From contig CAZMSC010000006.1 of NCBI GenBank assembly GCA_964568845.1, forward strand, positions 4,596 to 68,595: a DNA stretch of 64,000 nt, read 5' to 3'. This DNA is from DTBU01 sp964568845 (GTDB lineage: Archaea > Thermoproteota > CALKCG01 > B24). Position 1 is the stretch's first letter. Each line of letters begins with the position of its first letter. The notes beneath the pieces are model-generated. The model was not told the origin of the DNA, did no database searches, and saw only the letters and a list, made by a program, of their open reading frames with translations. The translations under genes and the position numbers were made by a program. Below are positions 35,278-44,069 of the stretch, in pieces.

Positions 35278-36273
35278 ATGGAGTACGCCGTTGAAACCTT
35301 CGACTTGACAAAGATATTTGAGAATAAGGAGGAGGGTATTAAGCGGTACGTTAAGGCAGTTGACCATGTAAACATTAAAGTTAAAAGGGGAGAGTTTTTC
35401 GGTCTTCTCGGACCTAACGGTGCTGGAAAGACAACGCTCATAAAAATGCTGTGTACAATAATACTTCCAACTGAGGGGACGGCTAAGGTAGATGGATACG
35501 ATATAGTTAAGGAGCCTCATAAAGTTAGGAGTAGCTTCGGCTGGTTTCACGGTGAAACCGGGGGGCGCTCACTCTACTGGAGGCTTAACGCTGAAGACAA
35601 TCTGAGGTTTTACGCATATCTACAGAACGTCCCAAAGGATGTAGCTGAGAAGAGGGTTAAGGCGCTCCTCGAATTCTTCGAGTTGACGAAGGATAGTAAG
35701 AAGCTTGTTAAAGACTACTCAACCGGTATGAAGGTTAAGGTTATGTTGGCTAGGGCTCTGCTCCATAATCCGCCGATCCTATTCATGGATGAGCCGACTA
35801 TAGGGCTTGATACGATCAGCGCCGTTGAAACTAGAAGGCTTTTGAAGGCTTTGAATGCTGAGCTTGGGAAAACCATCATATTCACAAGCCACAACATGTT
35901 TGAAGTTGAACAGTTATGCGAAAGGATAGCTATAATGAAGGATGGGAGGGTGATAGCTGACGCTCCTCCCTCAGTTTTGAGGGATATGCTTAGAGACGTC
36001 CATGCCGTTGAAGTGGAGATTAGAGGTGTCGATGACTTACCGAAGGCCATTGAAGCCCTATCAAACCTATCGATTGTTAGAAGAATTATGGAGACTAAGA
36101 ATGAGTCGTCTGATGTAATAGTACGTTTACAGGTTGACGACGAATATGAGGCCATACCTGTGATAGCTAGTAGGCTACATTTAATGGGCGTTAAATTCTC
36201 AGCTATACGTAGGTCTGAGCCGACGCTTGAAGACATATTCGTTAAACTTACGAGGGGGGAGGGAGAAACATGA
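35278..36273 (+). CDS. ABC-2 type exporter ATPase (DrrA/NatA-like)
   Basis: A 331-residue ATP-binding subunit. Walker A GPNGAGKTTL (near residue 45), signature YSTGMKVKV in place of LSGGQ, Walker B ILFMDEPTIGLD, and the switch His in IIFTSHN. A C-terminal extension of about 100 residues is typical of drug or polysaccharide exporters of the DrrA group. ATG at 35278 is the start. The next gene overlaps by 4 bases (ATGA), and two permease genes follow, forming a complete heteromeric exporter. Confidence 0.92.
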   Translation: MEYAVETFDLTKIFENKEEGIKRYVKAVDHVNIKVKRGEFFGLLGPNGAGKTTLIKMLCTIILPTEGTAKVDGYDIVKEPHKVRSSFGWFHGETGGRSLYWRLNAEDNLRFYAYLQNVPKDVAEKRVKALLEFFELTKDSKKLVKDYSTGMKVKVMLARALLHNPPILFMDEPTIGLDTISAVETRRLLKALNAELGKTIIFTSHNMFEVEQLCERIAIMKDGRVIADAPPSVLRDMLRDVHAVEVEIRGVDDLPKAIEALSNLSIVRRIMETKNESSDVIVRLQVDDEYEAIPVIASRLHLMGVKFSAIRRSEPTLEDIFVKLTRGEGET

Positions 36274-37151
36274 AGATTGAAGATTTGATCAAACTTTTCA
36301 AGGAGGATAAACCCCGTTTATCCTCGGAAGCCGTGCACGTCTGGGCCGTCTTCTGGGCCAACTTTAAGATATTTTTATCCTATAAGACCTGGGTTATAAT
36401 GGAGACTATAAGCACAGTAGCCTCCATCGCCATGTACTCCTTCATGGGGTTACAGGTTGACGCCACCCGCGTCGCTTTAGCCGGATATGGAGATGTTGAC
36501 TGGCTATCTTTCGCGCTGGTCGGTGTTGCTACGGCAAACTACTTATGGATGTGTGTAAGCAGGCTAAGCCATTCACTTCAACATGAAGTACGTGAGGGAA
36601 CCCTTGAGCCTATAATTACTTCACTAATAAGTATGAGGTCTTACATTATCGGGCAGTCTATTAGAGGATTTCTGGTAAGCGGGTACTTTATGCTCGGCGT
36701 GATGGTCGTCGGCATATTTGTGCTGAGGGCTCCGCTGGTAATAAGCCTTGAAACAACTCTATCGTTTATAGCGGTTATTCTGCTGATGGTTTTAAGCTAT
36801 GCGGGTATAGGAATAATGGCGGCTGGTTTAATACTCGTATATAAGAAGGGTGACCCACTTACCTTTCTATTTGCAAACGTAACCGAGTTCTTAGGTGGGG
36901 TGCTGTTTCCACTAAAGTACCTTGAAAACTTTCCAATACTATACGTTATGGCCTGGCTTATGCCGTACACGTACGCCTTAGACGCGGCCCGCAGAATACT
37001 ATTGAACGGTTCAACCCTACTCTCACCAAACGTAAGCTTAAACGCTCTCATCTTAATCGTCTACGCCGTCGTATTCATTCCACTAGGTTTAAGGGTTTTC
37101 AACTGGGGTGTCAACCGAATAAGGTATGAGGGGACTGTTGCAACCTACTAG
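36270..37151 (+). CDS. ABC-2 type permease subunit
   Basis: A 293-residue membrane protein with six hydrophobic segments after a cytoplasmic amphipathic N-terminus (VWAVFWANFKIFLSYKTWV), the usual ABC-2 layout. The middle LQHEVREGTLEPIITSLIS and later FLGGVLFPLKYLENFPIL segments are typical of this family. It overlaps the ATPase gene by 4 bases and precedes a related permease by 15 bases. Substrate (drug, lipid, polysaccharide) is unknown. Confidence 0.9.
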   Translation: MKIEDLIKLFKEDKPRLSSEAVHVWAVFWANFKIFLSYKTWVIMETISTVASIAMYSFMGLQVDATRVALAGYGDVDWLSFALVGVATANYLWMCVSRLSHSLQHEVREGTLEPIITSLISMRSYIIGQSIRGFLVSGYFMLGVMVVGIFVLRAPLVISLETTLSFIAVILLMVLSYAGIGIMAAGLILVYKKGDPLTFLFANVTEFLGGVLFPLKYLENFPILYVMAWLMPYTYALDAARRILLNGSTLLSPNVSLNALILIVYAVVFIPLGLRVFNWGVNRIRYEGTVATY

Positions 37152-37166
37152 GCGGTGGTGTGAAAC

Positions 37167-38042
37167 GTGGAGGTTGAAAAGCTTGTAGAAGTAATTTCTG
37201 AAGAAGTCCCTCGGAGGAAGACACCTATCTACTGGGTAGTCTTCTCTTTTATTGTTAGGGATTTTAAGGTTTGGTGGACCTATAAGTTCTGGCTTCTACT
37301 TGACATATCGGGTATGGTTCTCTTCGTAGTCACGTACTATCTCTTTTCACTCATCACAACATCTCAGCAGGTTCAAGAAGCTGGATACGCGGTCGGCGGC
37401 TATTTCACCTTCGCATTGATAGGTATAGCGTTTCAGCAGTACGTTCACTTTGCGGTTCAAAGTATAAATGAAAGCATAAGGGAGGAGCAGTGGAATGGGA
37501 CAATGGAGACAATTCTCTCGACAGCTACAGACTTTAAAATATTCCTCTTAGGCGAAGTATGTTTTTCCTTCGTAGTTTCATCTATCCTCCTCTTAATGTC
37601 ATTGCTCGTAGGTCTTATGCTCGGAGCGAGATTCTACGTAACACCAACATCAATACTGACTGCGATAATACTGACAATACTTTTAATCGCAAGCCACATG
37701 GACATTGGAATACTAAGCACCGGGGTTATAATGAAGGTTAAACAGGGTAGTCCAGTAACTTGGGCGTTTTCATGGATGAGCCAGCTGGTGTCAGGCGTCT
37801 TCTATCCGCTGAAACTTTTACCATGGTATTTAGAGTGGGTTGGAAAAGCATTCCCACTAACGTATTCACTCGACGGCATACGGTTGTGCCTTCAATCTGG
37901 CAAAGACTTGACATCGCCAGTAATAATCACCAATATAGTGAGTTTAATCGTCTTTACGATCGTAGCAACCCCCATAGCGCTATATGTATTCAAAGTAGGA
38001 TACGATGCAGCTAGAAGAGACGGGTCCCTAGGGCAGTACTAA
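37167..38042 (+). CDS. ABC-2 type permease subunit (second)
   Basis: A 291-residue paralogue of the preceding permease, with the same pattern of N-terminal amphipathic helix, six membrane segments, a SIREEQWNGTMETILSTATD motif before TM3 and QLVSGVFYPLKLLPWYLEW before TM5. The two permeases probably form the heterodimeric channel driven by the upstream ATPase. Start is GTG at 37167 with AAACGTGGAGG context; ATG alternatives are not close. It ends the operon. Confidence 0.9.
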   Translation: MEVEKLVEVISEEVPRRKTPIYWVVFSFIVRDFKVWWTYKFWLLLDISGMVLFVVTYYLFSLITTSQQVQEAGYAVGGYFTFALIGIAFQQYVHFAVQSINESIREEQWNGTMETILSTATDFKIFLLGEVCFSFVVSSILLLMSLLVGLMLGARFYVTPTSILTAIILTILLIASHMDIGILSTGVIMKVKQGSPVTWAFSWMSQLVSGVFYPLKLLPWYLEWVGKAFPLTYSLDGIRLCLQSGKDLTSPVIITNIVSLIVFTIVATPIALYVFKVGYDAARRDGSLGQY

Positions 38043-38088
38043 ACCCTCAGACAACAGGATACAATACTACTGAATGCTTGCTTTGACT

Positions 38089-39618
38089 TTACATGTGGAT
38101 TACGTAAACGTTCATGTAGTCTTCATCTACGTTCGCTTGATACCCGGCTCTCCTAATCTCCTCCATTGAAAGCCTAAGCCAGTAGCCGAACGACCCGGGG
38201 TCAACGTTATCCGGATCCATAGAGCTCGACCCACTATAACCTTTAATCCGTGCAACTTCGAGCAGTATGTATTTCGCAGCCCAGTAGTCCAGAGCAACGG
38301 GGTCTCTACTAGCGGCTATTATGTTGACCCTCGTCGCCTCCTCGTAGGACGTGCTTGGACCATTACCCGGTATTGCGTTAACCCATATAGCGTCAATTAT
38401 ATTCAATACCGGAAGCCTCGTCTCAACCATCTCCGTTCCCATTCCACCTTCGCCCACAGTATTATGCATCCTTGCACCAAGCGCAGCTGTCAGCTTATCT
38501 GAGCCGACGCCCATATAGTGTTTTACACAAGCCGTAACACCGTATATACTGTGGGATTTTAGAACCGGGAAGTTTATGACTTTAAGCTTATCGCTGTAGT
38601 AGGTTTTGGCTTCATCGTCCCACACGCCATATTTAAAACTTATATATGTTTCAAACTTCGTTTTAAACTTGGGGTAGGAAACCATTATTCCAGTTCTCGG
38701 GTTCTTAGTAGCATTAACGACGTAGCCATCTTCCATATCGCCTTCAAAGTACTCCTCTACCATCTTCGTGGTAATGGTATCCCAGAGGTAGGTGGAAACT
38801 TTATACCCCATATTGGCGAAGGAGTCGACAACGCTTTGGATCGACTGTGAAGTATCCTCAGCATTATTCCTACTCCAGTTAAGGCTTCCACCTGAACCAG
38901 CTGAGCCATACTGTGCCTGCCCATTATCAGCTACGACTATTTCACCAATAAATCCATCTGGATGGTTTAATATGGCTTGAATGAGGGCTTTGACTAAATC
39001 TGTGTTCGTCCCACCTCTCTCATCCCACTGGCTGTTCACTTTTATTATAACGACGTCGTCTCTAGCTATAAGCCCGTCTGGCCCCTTATTCCCATTATAC
39101 TCCGGAGACTTATAGAATGGTAAACCATGCTCAGCCATTAGATCTATCAACTTGAAAATTCCATCATCGTAACCCCTAGTGCCATTTACGACGAAAATGT
39201 CTGAGGCTGGTTCAAACCTGGCGGTCTTTCCAACGACCTTTAAACCCAATTCGCGTAGCCCCCTCCTCCTCACAGTCTCATATAGATTCCACACAGCTAC
39301 GGATCCTGCGACTACTATTATCGCGAGTATAATTGGAAGAAGCTTTTTCAAATTTATTCTCCTATGAACCTTTTGATTAAGAGAGCGAAAGAAGGGGATG
39401 ACGTATATCGATAGCCAAAGGTAGCTATTTGCAGCGGCTATTCTCTGACACGGGTAAACAGCTCTTGAGGGCTTGGTTCCAGTTCTAAAGATAAACCATA
39501 GCAGGCTGAAGAAACCTATCATAAACGGGCTAAAGCTCAGCACGTATATTCTCCGATATAGTGAAGAGACTTTTTTACATAGCTTTATGATAGAAGTTTT
39601 TACGTTTATCTTTCCCAA
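38089..39618 (-). CDS. membrane-anchored DUF362 protein
   Basis: 509 residues. Two hydrophobic segments lie at the N-terminus (LSFSPFMIGFFSLLWFIF and LLPIILAIIVVAGSVAVW near residue 100), so the bulk is probably outside the cell. The C-terminal 350 residues match DUF362: VVIIKVNSQWDERGGTNTD, PVLKSHSIYGVTACVKHYMG and ASRDPVALDYWAAKYIL. DUF362 proteins are often associated with iron-sulfur proteins, but no Cys cluster is present here. Function unknown. The real start may be later than ATG 39618, since the second segment alone would serve as the anchor. Confidence 0.75.
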   Translation of the reverse strand: MGKINVKTSIIKLCKKVSSLYRRIYVLSFSPFMIGFFSLLWFIFRTGTKPSRAVYPCQRIAAANSYLWLSIYVIPFFRSLNQKVHRRINLKKLLPIILAIIVVAGSVAVWNLYETVRRRGLRELGLKVVGKTARFEPASDIFVVNGTRGYDDGIFKLIDLMAEHGLPFYKSPEYNGNKGPDGLIARDDVVIIKVNSQWDERGGTNTDLVKALIQAILNHPDGFIGEIVVADNGQAQYGSAGSGGSLNWSRNNAEDTSQSIQSVVDSFANMGYKVSTYLWDTITTKMVEEYFEGDMEDGYVVNATKNPRTGIMVSYPKFKTKFETYISFKYGVWDDEAKTYYSDKLKVINFPVLKSHSIYGVTACVKHYMGVGSDKLTAALGARMHNTVGEGGMGTEMVETRLPVLNIIDAIWVNAIPGNGPSTSYEEATRVNIIAASRDPVALDYWAAKYILLEVARIKGYSGSSSMDPDNVDPGSFGYWLRLSMEEIRRAGYQANVDEDYMNVYVIHM

Positions 39619-39820
39619 TATAGACCACCGTTTTAAACTATTTCATAAAGCATAGATAAAGATTTTAGTTTAAATGGATGAGAGGCTTTATGTAAGCCGA
39701 TGGTTGAAACAAATAAGCCTACTACATGGTGATTGAAATTTTAAGTCTAAATCCAGATTGCCTTCCATCCCTCAGCATATCATTAGTGTTTAAAATTCGA
39801 TTCTGTTTAAACTTCAAAAA

Positions 39821-39830
39821 TTTTATATTT
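39821..39830 (+). promoter_or_regulatory. TATA element of the GNAT-thioredoxin gene
   Basis: TTTTATATTT lies 30-39 bases before ATG 39860, predicting a short leader. Confidence 0.4.
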
Positions 39831-39859
39831 TAAGAAAATATCATTATTTTAGGTTTAAA

Positions 39860-40654
39860 ATGGGGTTTTGTAAAATAAGAGATGTTGAGATGGAAAATGT
39901 CGATTCCTTAATACATCTTTGCATCCCACCTGAAAAAAGGAATGACCAACTTTTTATCGAAGGAGTTGAGGTCAAAAGACGCTGGGCGGAGAAGTCGTTA
40001 GACATGTTTGGAGGAGTAGCTAAAATGGCATATCTAGAATCAACACCGGTGGGTTTAATACAGTATCAACCTAAGCTTAAAGAGAAGCTTTTGGAAATAA
40101 CATGCATATTCGTCCCGGATAGACAAAGCCACAGGAAGGGCATAGGAAAAGCTTTGTTGAATGCTTTAATCGAAGATTTTAAAAAACCTAGAGAATTCTT
40201 CAATTGTAAGCCTCCACTAGCTCTTGTCACATGGGCTTTTCAAATTCCAGGCTACTATCCGCAAAACGAGTTTTATCTAAAAATGGGATTTAAAAAAGTT
40301 GGAGAAGACGACCCCTTCCTCCTTTACCATCCTTTAGAGAAGGGATATGTCTACCGACCTAAAGAGGGAAGATTTATCTCACAAGCAGAAGACAGAGGTA
40401 AAGCGGTGATCTTTTATGATCCTTCATGCCCATTCTGCATGTATTTTGCAGATAAGATTAAAAGTTTAGTAAGAGAAGTTGCACCAGGCTTTCCTATACG
40501 GATGATAAATACGTTTGAGGACTCGGGAGAAGTGGAGAAGCGGGGGCAGGTTCCATATTGTGCGGTTAACGGAAAACCGATAAACACTTTCTTCGTGGAT
40601 AAAGAAAACTTTCAAAAAGAGGTTATGGAGGCGTTAAAAGAAGATGAGATTTAA
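39860..40654 (+). CDS. GNAT acetyltransferase fused to a thioredoxin-like (YoaP-type) domain
   Basis: 264 residues. The first 150 or so form a GNAT fold with the acetyl-CoA motif CIFVPDRQSHRKGIGKALLNALI (motif A, R/QxxGxG/A). Residues 180-260 form a thioredoxin-like domain with VIFYDPSCPFCMYFADKI (CPFC redox pair) and the cis-Pro loop QVPYCAVNG. This architecture resembles YoaP-type proteins described in bacteria and archaea, which are predicted acetyltransferases that may sense thiol or oxidative state. The acetyl acceptor is unknown. Not in an operon. Confidence 0.8.
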   Translation: MGFCKIRDVEMENVDSLIHLCIPPEKRNDQLFIEGVEVKRRWAEKSLDMFGGVAKMAYLESTPVGLIQYQPKLKEKLLEITCIFVPDRQSHRKGIGKALLNALIEDFKKPREFFNCKPPLALVTWAFQIPGYYPQNEFYLKMGFKKVGEDDPFLLYHPLEKGYVYRPKEGRFISQAEDRGKAVIFYDPSCPFCMYFADKIKSLVREVAPGFPIRMINTFEDSGEVEKRGQVPYCAVNGKPINTFFVDKENFQKEVMEALKEDEI

Positions 40655-40737
40655 CCAAAAGGTCTATGGGATGCCTTAATTTATAAGGAGCTGGAAGCTG
40701 GTTTGAGGGAAGTCTTAAGCTTTAACATAAAAGTAAG

Positions 40738-40748
40738 TTTTATATATT
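40738..40748 (+). promoter_or_regulatory. TATA element of the glycerol-1-phosphate dehydrogenase-like gene
   Basis: TTTTATATATT lies about 25-35 bases before ATG 40773, so the transcript is probably leaderless or nearly so. Confidence 0.5.
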
Positions 40749-40772
40749 TTCCAAGCTGATTCTCCGATTAAG

Positions 40773-41801
40773 ATGGTATTTAAAAATTACCTATTCCACA
40801 CAGTTTATGGAAGGGGATTAATAGCAGGTTTAGCTGAAACGGCTCCAACACCGTATATAGTTGTTACAATGAGGGAGCTGTGGCATAGTTTAAAAGATGA
40901 GCTGGGAGGAGCTGATTTAGCTTACGTCCACTTTGTCGAGTCTTTAGAGCTTAACCGATTGGAGGAGTTTGTAAAAGCCCTCCCGAAGGCTTCAAGCGTC
41001 ATAGGTGTAGGTGGGGGAAGAGCCATAGATGTAGCCAAGTTCATAGCCTGGCGTAGAAATATACCGCTTTTTCAAGTACCTACAATCACATCCACTAATG
41101 CTGCTTTCACTCATAGATGTGCAGTAAGAATAAAGGGGGTTGTCCGCTACATCGGATGGGCTGTTCCAGAAGTTGTTTACGTAGACTACGACCTAGTTAG
41201 AAGTGCGCCACCCTACCTAAACCACGCAGGTGTAGGTGACGTGTTCTGCATTCACACGGCTCTGTATGATTGGAAGCTCGCTACCGAACGCGGTAAAGAA
41301 AAGCTTTGGCCCTGGGATGAAGAGTTAGCTACTGAAGCCAGGAAAGTGCTTCAGAGCGTTAGGGAGAAAACGTATGAAATCCATAAAGTTTCAGATGTGG
41401 GGGTTAAGACTTTGATGGAGGCGCATCGTTGGACTGGGGCGAGTTATCATAACTCAGGATGGAACCCCCGCCATATCGAGGGCTGTGAACACTTCTTCTT
41501 CTACACGTTGGAGTATTTGACTGGAAAGACATTCATCCATGGAGAACCCGTGTGCTTAGGAATAATATTTATGTCGCTACTCCAGGACAACGACCCGGAG
41601 GGAATATGGAGGAGTATAGAAGAGGTCGGTGTACGTTTACGTCCGGAGGAAATGAATATAAAGTGGACAGACGTGGTCACCGCGTTAAAGAATACTAGGA
41701 AATACGCTGAGGAAAACAAGCTATTCTACACTACAGTGAACGAGCGAGATGTAACTGACGCTATGGTTGAGAATGTTAGAGAACGCTTATATGGAAAGTA
41801 A
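40773..41801 (+). CDS. iron-containing alcohol dehydrogenase, glycerol-1-phosphate dehydrogenase-like
   Basis: A 342-residue member of the Fe-type alcohol dehydrogenase superfamily, closest in layout to archaeal sn-glycerol-1-phosphate dehydrogenase and bacterial AraM. NAD motif GVGGGRAIDVAKF near residue 71 and the PTITSTNAAFTH loop are present. Metal ligands are Asp in HAGVGDVF, His in GCEHFFFYTLEY and His in IHGEPVCLG. True EgsA makes the backbone of archaeal lipids, but this sequence looks divergent and could oxidise another polyol. Next gene is convergent. Confidence 0.8.
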   Translation: MVFKNYLFHTVYGRGLIAGLAETAPTPYIVVTMRELWHSLKDELGGADLAYVHFVESLELNRLEEFVKALPKASSVIGVGGGRAIDVAKFIAWRRNIPLFQVPTITSTNAAFTHRCAVRIKGVVRYIGWAVPEVVYVDYDLVRSAPPYLNHAGVGDVFCIHTALYDWKLATERGKEKLWPWDEELATEARKVLQSVREKTYEIHKVSDVGVKTLMEAHRWTGASYHNSGWNPRHIEGCEHFFFYTLEYLTGKTFIHGEPVCLGIIFMSLLQDNDPEGIWRSIEEVGVRLRPEEMNIKWTDVVTALKNTRKYAEENKLFYTTVNERDVTDAMVENVRERLYGK

Positions 41802-41822
41802 ATGAGCCGGGCCGTTTTAGAG

Positions 41823-43073
41823 TCATCGTATTCCTAAGAGCGCCCCCACCTTATATCCTCCGTGGTGATATGACCCAAGCCACTCATAATCTACGTTTCT
41901 CAGAGTGCGGTTTTCCGAAGGCTTCAACATCCAGCAGTAGTATCTAGCGGAGTATTCTCGGTCTTCAGAATCCCTGTACCATGAACCTATCACCACCCGC
42001 CCTCCTGCAACTATCGGCTTACAGCAGCAAGCCATCTGGTATTGCGGCTCGGAAACAGCCGCGATGGAGCCGTTAAAGTAGTCTATGATGAAGAGCCTAT
42101 TCTTCATGATTTCGAAGGGGCTGTCGGATGAAGCGGGTAAATTGTTTCTTCCCAGGATTATGAAAACACCATCTGACGCTACTCCGCCAGCATAGCCCCA
42201 GGGGTCGCTACAGTCCCTAGATGCATATCCTAGGCCCACCAAGCTTAAACACCAGAGTTCTTCTCCGGTTTCAATGCCGAAGCAGTATATGGTTCCATCG
42301 GCTGACCAAACTATTAAACGTCCATCAGGTGTTATAACTCGCGGTCCGCCTGCTAGAGGATGGTCTGGTTGCCAATCGCCATATTTAACTTGTTCAAACC
42401 TCCTAGACCAAGCGATTCTACCATTTAGATGGTCTATAACGACTACATTTCTGCGGCATACAACCGCCATAAGGTTTTTCCATATTTGAGGACAGGCGTA
42501 CGTTGTCGGAGGACTTGGAAGGGTAAGCCTATACACTAAACGGCCGTTTAGATCGTAAGCTTCCAAGTTCTCCTCAGCCGTTGGTTTACAGATCCACAGT
42601 AAACCTGTTTCAGGGTTGAAGGTAGGCTCTTGACCGGCATCTGACTCTGGGCTCCATTCTAGACACCATTCAATCGCACCATCACTTTTCCTAATAACCG
42701 CCAATCCTTTTGGAAATTGAACAGCGATGTAGCGGCCCCAAGCTTCAGTAATGGTTTCAGCTATGAATTCACTTAAACCGGGGTTTACAGTCCAAACAAC
42801 TTCACCATCGTGTGTGAAGCATTTTACAGAGCCTTCAGTTGAAGCACCGTATAAGTGGTTTTCATCAACCCACGGTGCACCCCAGACGTTGCCAGGCATG
42901 CTATATGTACGTAAAATCGATCCTGTTTCAGGGTCGACTTTCCAAAACTGGTTTCTAAAGGTTGGAGAAAGCCAGAGATGTCCAAATTTATATACGCCAT
43001 GTTCAGCAGGTCCAACACCCACTTCTAAGCTCCAGAGCTTTTCAATACATATATTCATCATAAAATCCTCCAC
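41823..43073 (-). CDS. PQQ-like beta-propeller protein
   Basis: 416 residues of WD/PQQ-type repeats such as FWKVDPETGSILRTY, VKCFTHDGEVVWTV, VVIDHLNGRIAWSRR and IYCFGIETGEELWCL, each with the G-x-x-x-W pattern of quinoprotein-like blades. There is no signal peptide, so it is probably intracellular, and the dehydrogenase residues of true quinoproteins are not evident. It may serve as a binding scaffold. ATG at 43073 or the nearby MMN start are equivalent. Confidence 0.75.
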   Translation of the reverse strand: MEDFMMNICIEKLWSLEVGVGPAEHGVYKFGHLWLSPTFRNQFWKVDPETGSILRTYSMPGNVWGAPWVDENHLYGASTEGSVKCFTHDGEVVWTVNPGLSEFIAETITEAWGRYIAVQFPKGLAVIRKSDGAIEWCLEWSPESDAGQEPTFNPETGLLWICKPTAEENLEAYDLNGRLVYRLTLPSPPTTYACPQIWKNLMAVVCRRNVVVIDHLNGRIAWSRRFEQVKYGDWQPDHPLAGGPRVITPDGRLIVWSADGTIYCFGIETGEELWCLSLVGLGYASRDCSDPWGYAGGVASDGVFIILGRNNLPASSDSPFEIMKNRLFIIDYFNGSIAAVSEPQYQMACCCKPIVAGGRVVIGSWYRDSEDREYSARYYCWMLKPSENRTLRNVDYEWLGSYHHGGYKVGALLGIR

Positions 43074-43424
43074 TTAATTTAAGTAAAAAGCTAATTATAC
43101 GTTGATGATAGAGGAGATATTAAGGTTACTTTAAACCGTAGACTGAAAGCCCATGGTTGTAAGCTCGTGGGCTTTCCGCTTCATAGACGAGCCGCGGCGT
43201 CTCCAGCATATTGAGGTTGTATCGGTCATCGGTTTTGCACGGGCTTTCAGGACCGCTTCATCCCTCCAATGTCAGTTCTCTACAGCGCCTTAGGCTTTAC
43301 AGGATGTAGACTATAGGGCTGTTACGTATTCCGACCTCGCGTATTCTTCATTCCACGTAAAGCCAAGGTATGGTGGAAAAGGTTTTAGGGAAATATCTTG
43401 AATAATTGTAAATCGGTGTGATCT
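43074..43424. other. intergenic region with an IS200/IS605-like hairpin end
   Basis: GAAAGCCCA (43145-43153) and TGGGCTTTC (43168-43176) form a perfect 9-bp inverted repeat like the subterminal hairpins of IS200/IS605 elements. On the minus strand the same stretch reads NMLETPRLVYEAESPRAYNH before a stop, similar to degraded C-terminal tails seen next to TnpB genes. No intact transposase is present. The rest (43180-43424) holds no gene, and the promoter of the next gene lies near its 3' end. Confidence 0.35.
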
Positions 43425-44003
43425 GTGGGTATTTTTGAGAAAACCATTATCTATTTTGATAGACCAGGGGAGGATAATACTGAGGCTGTTTTAGCATCGG
43501 CAAGGAAGAGAGCTGAAGAATTGGGGATAAACGATATCGTTGTTGCATCTACTAGAGGTGAGACTGGAGTTAGAGCTTCAAAAGTTTTTAAGGGATTCAA
43601 CTTGATCGTTGTAACCCATCATACCGGTTTTAGAGAACCTGGAAAGCAAGAGCTGACTGAGGAGAACCGTAGATTAATAGAGGCAAACGGTGGTAGAGTA
43701 TTTACAGGAACACATGTTTTTATGAACGTTGAAAGGGCTATTAGGAATAAGTTTAACACGGTGTATCCTGTAGAAATAATGGCGCAGACTTTAAGGCTTT
43801 TCTGCGAAGGGATGAAAGTCGCCGTTGAAATCACAGCGATGGCTGCCGACGCCGGTTTAATACCAGTAGATAGAGATGTGATAAGTATAGCCGGGACTGG
43901 TAAGGGAGCAGATACGGCTATAGTCATCAGGCCGGCAAACTCAACGAGAATATTCGATATGGTTATCAAGGAAGTAATAGCCAAACCGAGAGATAGAGCA
44001 TGA
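43425..44003 (+). CDS. stand-alone pyruvate kinase alpha/beta (C-terminal) domain protein
   Basis: 192 residues matching only the C-terminal domain of pyruvate kinase. STRGETGVRASKVF near residue 42 corresponds to the phosphate-binding loop, and SIAGTGKGADTAIVIRPANS near 151 is characteristic. The catalytic barrel is missing, so kinase activity is excluded. Stand-alone copies are frequent in archaea; their role is unknown, possibly sensing a phosphorylated effector. Start is GTG 43425. Confidence 0.82.
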   Translation: MGIFEKTIIYFDRPGEDNTEAVLASARKRAEELGINDIVVASTRGETGVRASKVFKGFNLIVVTHHTGFREPGKQELTEENRRLIEANGGRVFTGTHVFMNVERAIRNKFNTVYPVEIMAQTLRLFCEGMKVAVEITAMAADAGLIPVDRDVISIAGTGKGADTAIVIRPANSTRIFDMVIKEVIAKPRDRA

Positions 44004-44020
44004 TTGGAAAGGCGAACAAT

Positions 44021-44051
44021 TCAACAGCTTATAATATGATGCGGCTGTTGA
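44021..44051. terminator. inverted repeat between convergent genes
   Basis: TCAACAGC (44021-44028) and GCTGTTGA (44044-44051) form an 8-bp stem in the 66-base gap between convergent genes. It could end both transcripts, but no clear U-run follows. Confidence 0.3.
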
Positions 44052-44069
44052 TCATGGCAGCCGTCTCCC

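Noticed and set aside
35715..36236. 173-codon open frame antisense to the ABC ATPase
   Set aside because: Overlaps Walker B and signature coding on the other strand; no own features.
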